A stretch of 7,668 bases of DNA. It comes from Dehalococcoidia bacterium. Lineage in GTDB: Bacteria > Chloroflexota > Dehalococcoidia > UBA3495 > JAAXIE01. Where the stretch lies: NCBI GenBank assembly GCA_012270525.1, contig JAAXIE010000333.1, positions 1 to 7,668 of the forward strand, in the 5' to 3' direction. The position numbers and the translations under genes were made by a program. The notes below the pieces were generated by a model, which was not told where the DNA came from, did not search any database, and was given only the letters and a program-made list of their open reading frames with translations. Shown here piece after piece: positions 5,633 to 7,668 of this stretch (its first letter is position 1; each line of letters opens with the position of its first letter).

Positions 5633-6634
5633 GTGAACATTCGCTTCACCATACTTCTGGTCGTCATCCTCGTCATCATCGGGGGAACTGTCTGGATTAC
5701 CCAGCAGGATGATGACGGCGACGCCAGCGAGAGGAAGGCTTGGGTCTGGAAGGTCGAGTTGGAAGACCTGCAACGGATTGCCATCACCCACGAGGATACC
5801 TCTGTTACCTACAGGCGCCAGGACCGTAGCTGGGTCATCGAGGACGGCAACGATACCCCGGTCTACCAGCCCAAGTGGGGTGGCAAGGCACTCATCGTAA
5901 GCGGCCCCAAGCCCTCCCGCACCCTCGACGAGGAGATCGAGGACGCCGCCCTCTACGGCCTGGACCCCGTGGCCACCACGGTGGAGGTCACCGACCGCAG
6001 CGGTCAGAACGTGGTCTTCGAACTGGGGGCCATAACCCCCGACGGCAATAACCAGTACGTCCGGCTGGACGACGGCAGTCTCCATACCCTGCCCAAAATC
6101 TGGGGAGAGGTCGTGATACGCCTCGCCACCGAACCCCCATACAGCCCGCCCTTCATTTCGGTCCTCGACACCGAGCGCGTCCGCGAGATGAAGGTCACCG
6201 TCCGCGATGCCGACGGCCTTTCCGAAGCCATTTACCTGCTCACCGGCGAGGAAGAGGGGGAGGACGAGCAGTGGATCCTGGTGGAAGGAGCCGGCGTTCT
6301 GGTGCAGCAGGACCGCTGGTCCGAGTTGACCTCCGGGTTGGACTCCCCGGAAATCGAGACCGAGGCGGAAGAAATCCAACGAGCTGGAGGCGATGCTGCC
6401 TTCGGCCTGGACAGCCCACTGCTGCAGATAGACCTGCGCCCGGACCGGGCCGATACCTCAGGCGAGTTGCGCTATTTCGTTGGCGGCGAGGTTACAGGTG
6501 CCGACCGCTACTACTTCCGGGAGTTCGGTACCGACGTCCTGCAGACCGTCGATGCCCGGTGGGCCCAGCAGCTGATCGCTCTGGCCAAGGAGCCCGCCGT
6601 CCTGGACGCCCCACCCGATGGACCTGCTGGCTAG
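5633..6634 (+). CDS. DUF4340-containing membrane-anchored protein of the Gld-like exporter operon
   Basis: This 333-residue protein has one N-terminal helix (about 5-23) followed directly by an acidic stretch, QQDDDGD; the rest should be outside the cytoplasmic membrane. No lipobox cysteine is present, and the protein has no cysteine at all. It resembles the DUF4340 family, which is regularly encoded beside GldG-like proteins and whose function is unknown. Two related segments are visible: YGLDPVATTVEV with its following strands (about 106-161) and FGLDSPLLQIDL with its following strands (about 255-316), an internal duplication. The start is GTG at 5633, with AAGG 7 bases upstream, 30 bases after the GldG-like stop; the N-terminal sequence MNIRFTILLVV supports it. 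The protein probably sits beside the GldG-like domain as part of the same envelope complex; that role is inferred from co-location only. Confidence 0.85.
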   Translation: MNIRFTILLVVILVIIGGTVWITQQDDDGDASERKAWVWKVELEDLQRIAITHEDTSVTYRRQDRSWVIEDGNDTPVYQPKWGGKALIVSGPKPSRTLDEEIEDAALYGLDPVATTVEVTDRSGQNVVFELGAITPDGNNQYVRLDDGSLHTLPKIWGEVVIRLATEPPYSPPFISVLDTERVREMKVTVRDADGLSEAIYLLTGEEEGEDEQWILVEGAGVLVQQDRWSELTSGLDSPEIETEAEEIQRAGGDAAFGLDSPLLQIDLRPDRADTSGELRYFVGGEVTGADRYYFREFGTDVLQTVDARWAQQLIALAKEPAVLDAPPDGPAG

Positions 6635-6723
6635 CTCCTTCCGCCGCCTCCCCGGAACGGGTCGACCAACTACCCCGAACTGGGGTGCATCACAGACCCA
6701 TTCGCGCTGAGGCTGGCGTAGAG

Positions 6724-7668
6724 ATGAAAGCTGAGCTTCTGGCTATTGGCACCGAACTTCTGATGGGGGAACTGGCCGACACCAATTCTGCCTTCATAGC
6801 CTCGCGGCTCCCTCCCCTGGGTATCGACCTGCAGTGGGTCACCCTCGTGGGTGACGACCCGGAGCAACTCACAGGCGCGTTGCTCCAGGGCCTGCAGCGC
6901 TCCGACGCCATCTTCACCACCGGCGGGTTGGGACCTACCCAGGACGACCTCACCCGCGACTGCATCGCCAAGGCACTGGGCGAAGAGATCACGGTTGAGC
7001 CCGCACTGGTCCGGCGTCTCGAAGATATCTTTCGCAGCCGTGGCACCGACATGCCTCCCCGGAACATCAAGCAGGCCCAGGTGATACCCTCCGCCCAAGC
7101 CATACCCAACCCCCGTGGCACCGCGCCCGGCTGGTGGGTGGAGACCAACGGCAAACTCATCGTGGCCATGCCCGGACCTCCGGCGGAGATGCAGGGGATG
7201 TGGACGGATGAGGTGGCTCCCCGCCTGTTGGAGCGCGACAGGAGTCAGGTGATTATCACCCGCAACATCAAAACCAACGGCCTCTCGGAAGCACTGGTGG
7301 ACGAGTTGATATCGCCTTGGCTGGGCAAGGAGAACCCCTATCTCGGCATCTACGCCAAACCCGATGGCATCCACCTGCGGATCATATCCCGCGCCAGCAA
7401 TCCGGAAGCCGCTTGGGCGATGGTTCGACCCGTCGAAGCCGGAGTTGTGGAAGCCATGGGCCCGCACGTCTGGGGGTTCGACGACGAGACGCCGGAACAG
7501 GTGGTGGGCAACTTGCTCGCAGCTCAGGGCAAGACCCTGGCAGTCATGGAAACCTGCACCGGGGGCCAACTGGCCAGTTCGATCACCGACGTGCCCGGGG
7601 CATCCGCCTACTTCAGGGGCAGCATCACACCTTACTCGAGGGAAGCCAAGATAGCTGCTGGCGTGGAC
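6724..7668 (+). CDS. cinA: CinA family protein: competence/damage-inducible protein A with nicotinamide-nucleotide amidase domain, C-terminus missing
   Basis: The frame is open from ATG 6724 to the right edge (315 residues). Residues 1-170 form the MoaB/MogA-like CinA N-domain, with IGTELLMGE (8-16), TGGLGPTQDD (66-75), GTAPG (132-136) and MPGPPAEM (149-156). From about 255 the PncC-type amidase domain begins, with METCTGG (275-281), PGAS (291-294) and YSREAK (304-309). By spacing, Ser294 and Lys309 correspond to the catalytic Ser-Lys pair of PncC, so the amidase looks active. Full-length CinA has about 410-420 residues, so about 100 are cut off by the window. The family salvages pyridine nucleotides by hydrolysing nicotinamide mononucleotide, and the N-domain has been linked to ADP-ribose pyrophosphatase activity. 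The ribosome binding site is weak (GAGG, 11 bases upstream). The gene lies 89 bases after the DUF4340 gene with no clear terminator between. Confidence 0.93.
   Translation, partial: MKAELLAIGTELLMGELADTNSAFIASRLPPLGIDLQWVTLVGDDPEQLTGALLQGLQRSDAIFTTGGLGPTQDDLTRDCIAKALGEEITVEPALVRRLEDIFRSRGTDMPPRNIKQAQVIPSAQAIPNPRGTAPGWWVETNGKLIVAMPGPPAEMQGMWTDEVAPRLLERDRSQVIITRNIKTNGLSEALVDELISPWLGKENPYLGIYAKPDGIHLRIISRASNPEAAWAMVRPVEAGVVEAMGPHVWGFDDETPEQVVGNLLAAQGKTLAVMETCTGGQLASSITDVPGASAYFRGSITPYSREAKIAAGVD

Noticed and set aside
5619..5636. Five-codon frame GTG AAG GTC ACC TCG TGA overlapping the DUF4340 GTG start
   Set aside because: The overlap with GTGA is suggestive of coupling but it lacks a ribosome binding site of its own and is likely chance.
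5456..6379. 307-residue minus-strand open frame
   Set aside because: Shadow of the GldG-like C-terminus and the DUF4340 gene; no family motif and no start signal.
6672..6686. Possible terminator hairpin between the DUF4340 gene and cinA (ACCCC, loop GAACT, GGGGT)
   Set aside because: Only five pairs and no following T-run; too weak to call a terminator.
6670..7569. 299-residue minus-strand open frame
   Set aside because: Antisense to cinA, whose conserved motifs are on plus.

Overview
The window is GC-rich, densely packed bacterial DNA with no rRNA, tRNA, CRISPR array or mobile element that I could see. Gene order and protein style (a Chloroflexota-like site-2 protease N-terminus, a DGYG-type SpeD, a GldA/F/G-like transporter with a DUF4340 protein, and CinA) suggest an uncultured or environmental member of Chloroflexota. 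That assignment is an inference from family resemblance, not something the bases prove.

Layout. A minus-strand operon fills the left fifth. Read in its own direction it is a SpeD-family pyruvoyl decarboxylase (1574 to 1158), an agmatinase-family ureohydrolase (1144 to 194) and the N-terminal 63 residues of a membrane-embedded M50 site-2 protease (189 to the left edge). The gaps are 13 and 4 bases, so the three are almost certainly co-transcribed. An intergenic region of about 295 bases (1575-1869) separates this operon from a divergent plus-strand operon and contains candidate promoters and several inverted repeats.

The plus-strand operon encodes an ABC-2 type exporter of the kind first named in gliding bacteria. 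It has an ATPase (1870-2844), a six-helix permease (2860-3576), a GldG-like auxiliary protein with a large extracytoplasmic domain (3578-5602) and a single-pass DUF4340 protein (5633-6634). Gaps of 15, 1 and 30 bases and clear ribosome binding sites tie them together. After 89 bases cinA starts (6724) and runs off the right edge; it lacks an obvious promoter of its own and may be read through from the transporter genes.

How they may work together. The left operon is a polyamine module: either SpeD makes decarboxylated S-adenosylmethionine as aminopropyl donor, or, as one missing substrate-binding residue hints, it decarboxylates another substrate such as arginine, with the ureohydrolase acting on the product. 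The right operon builds an envelope ABC complex whose substrate is unknown outside gliding bacteria. CinA is a housekeeping pyridine-nucleotide salvage protein. The points most worth a second look are the Glu-to-Ala change in the SpeD active-site region and the complete Gld-like transporter module.
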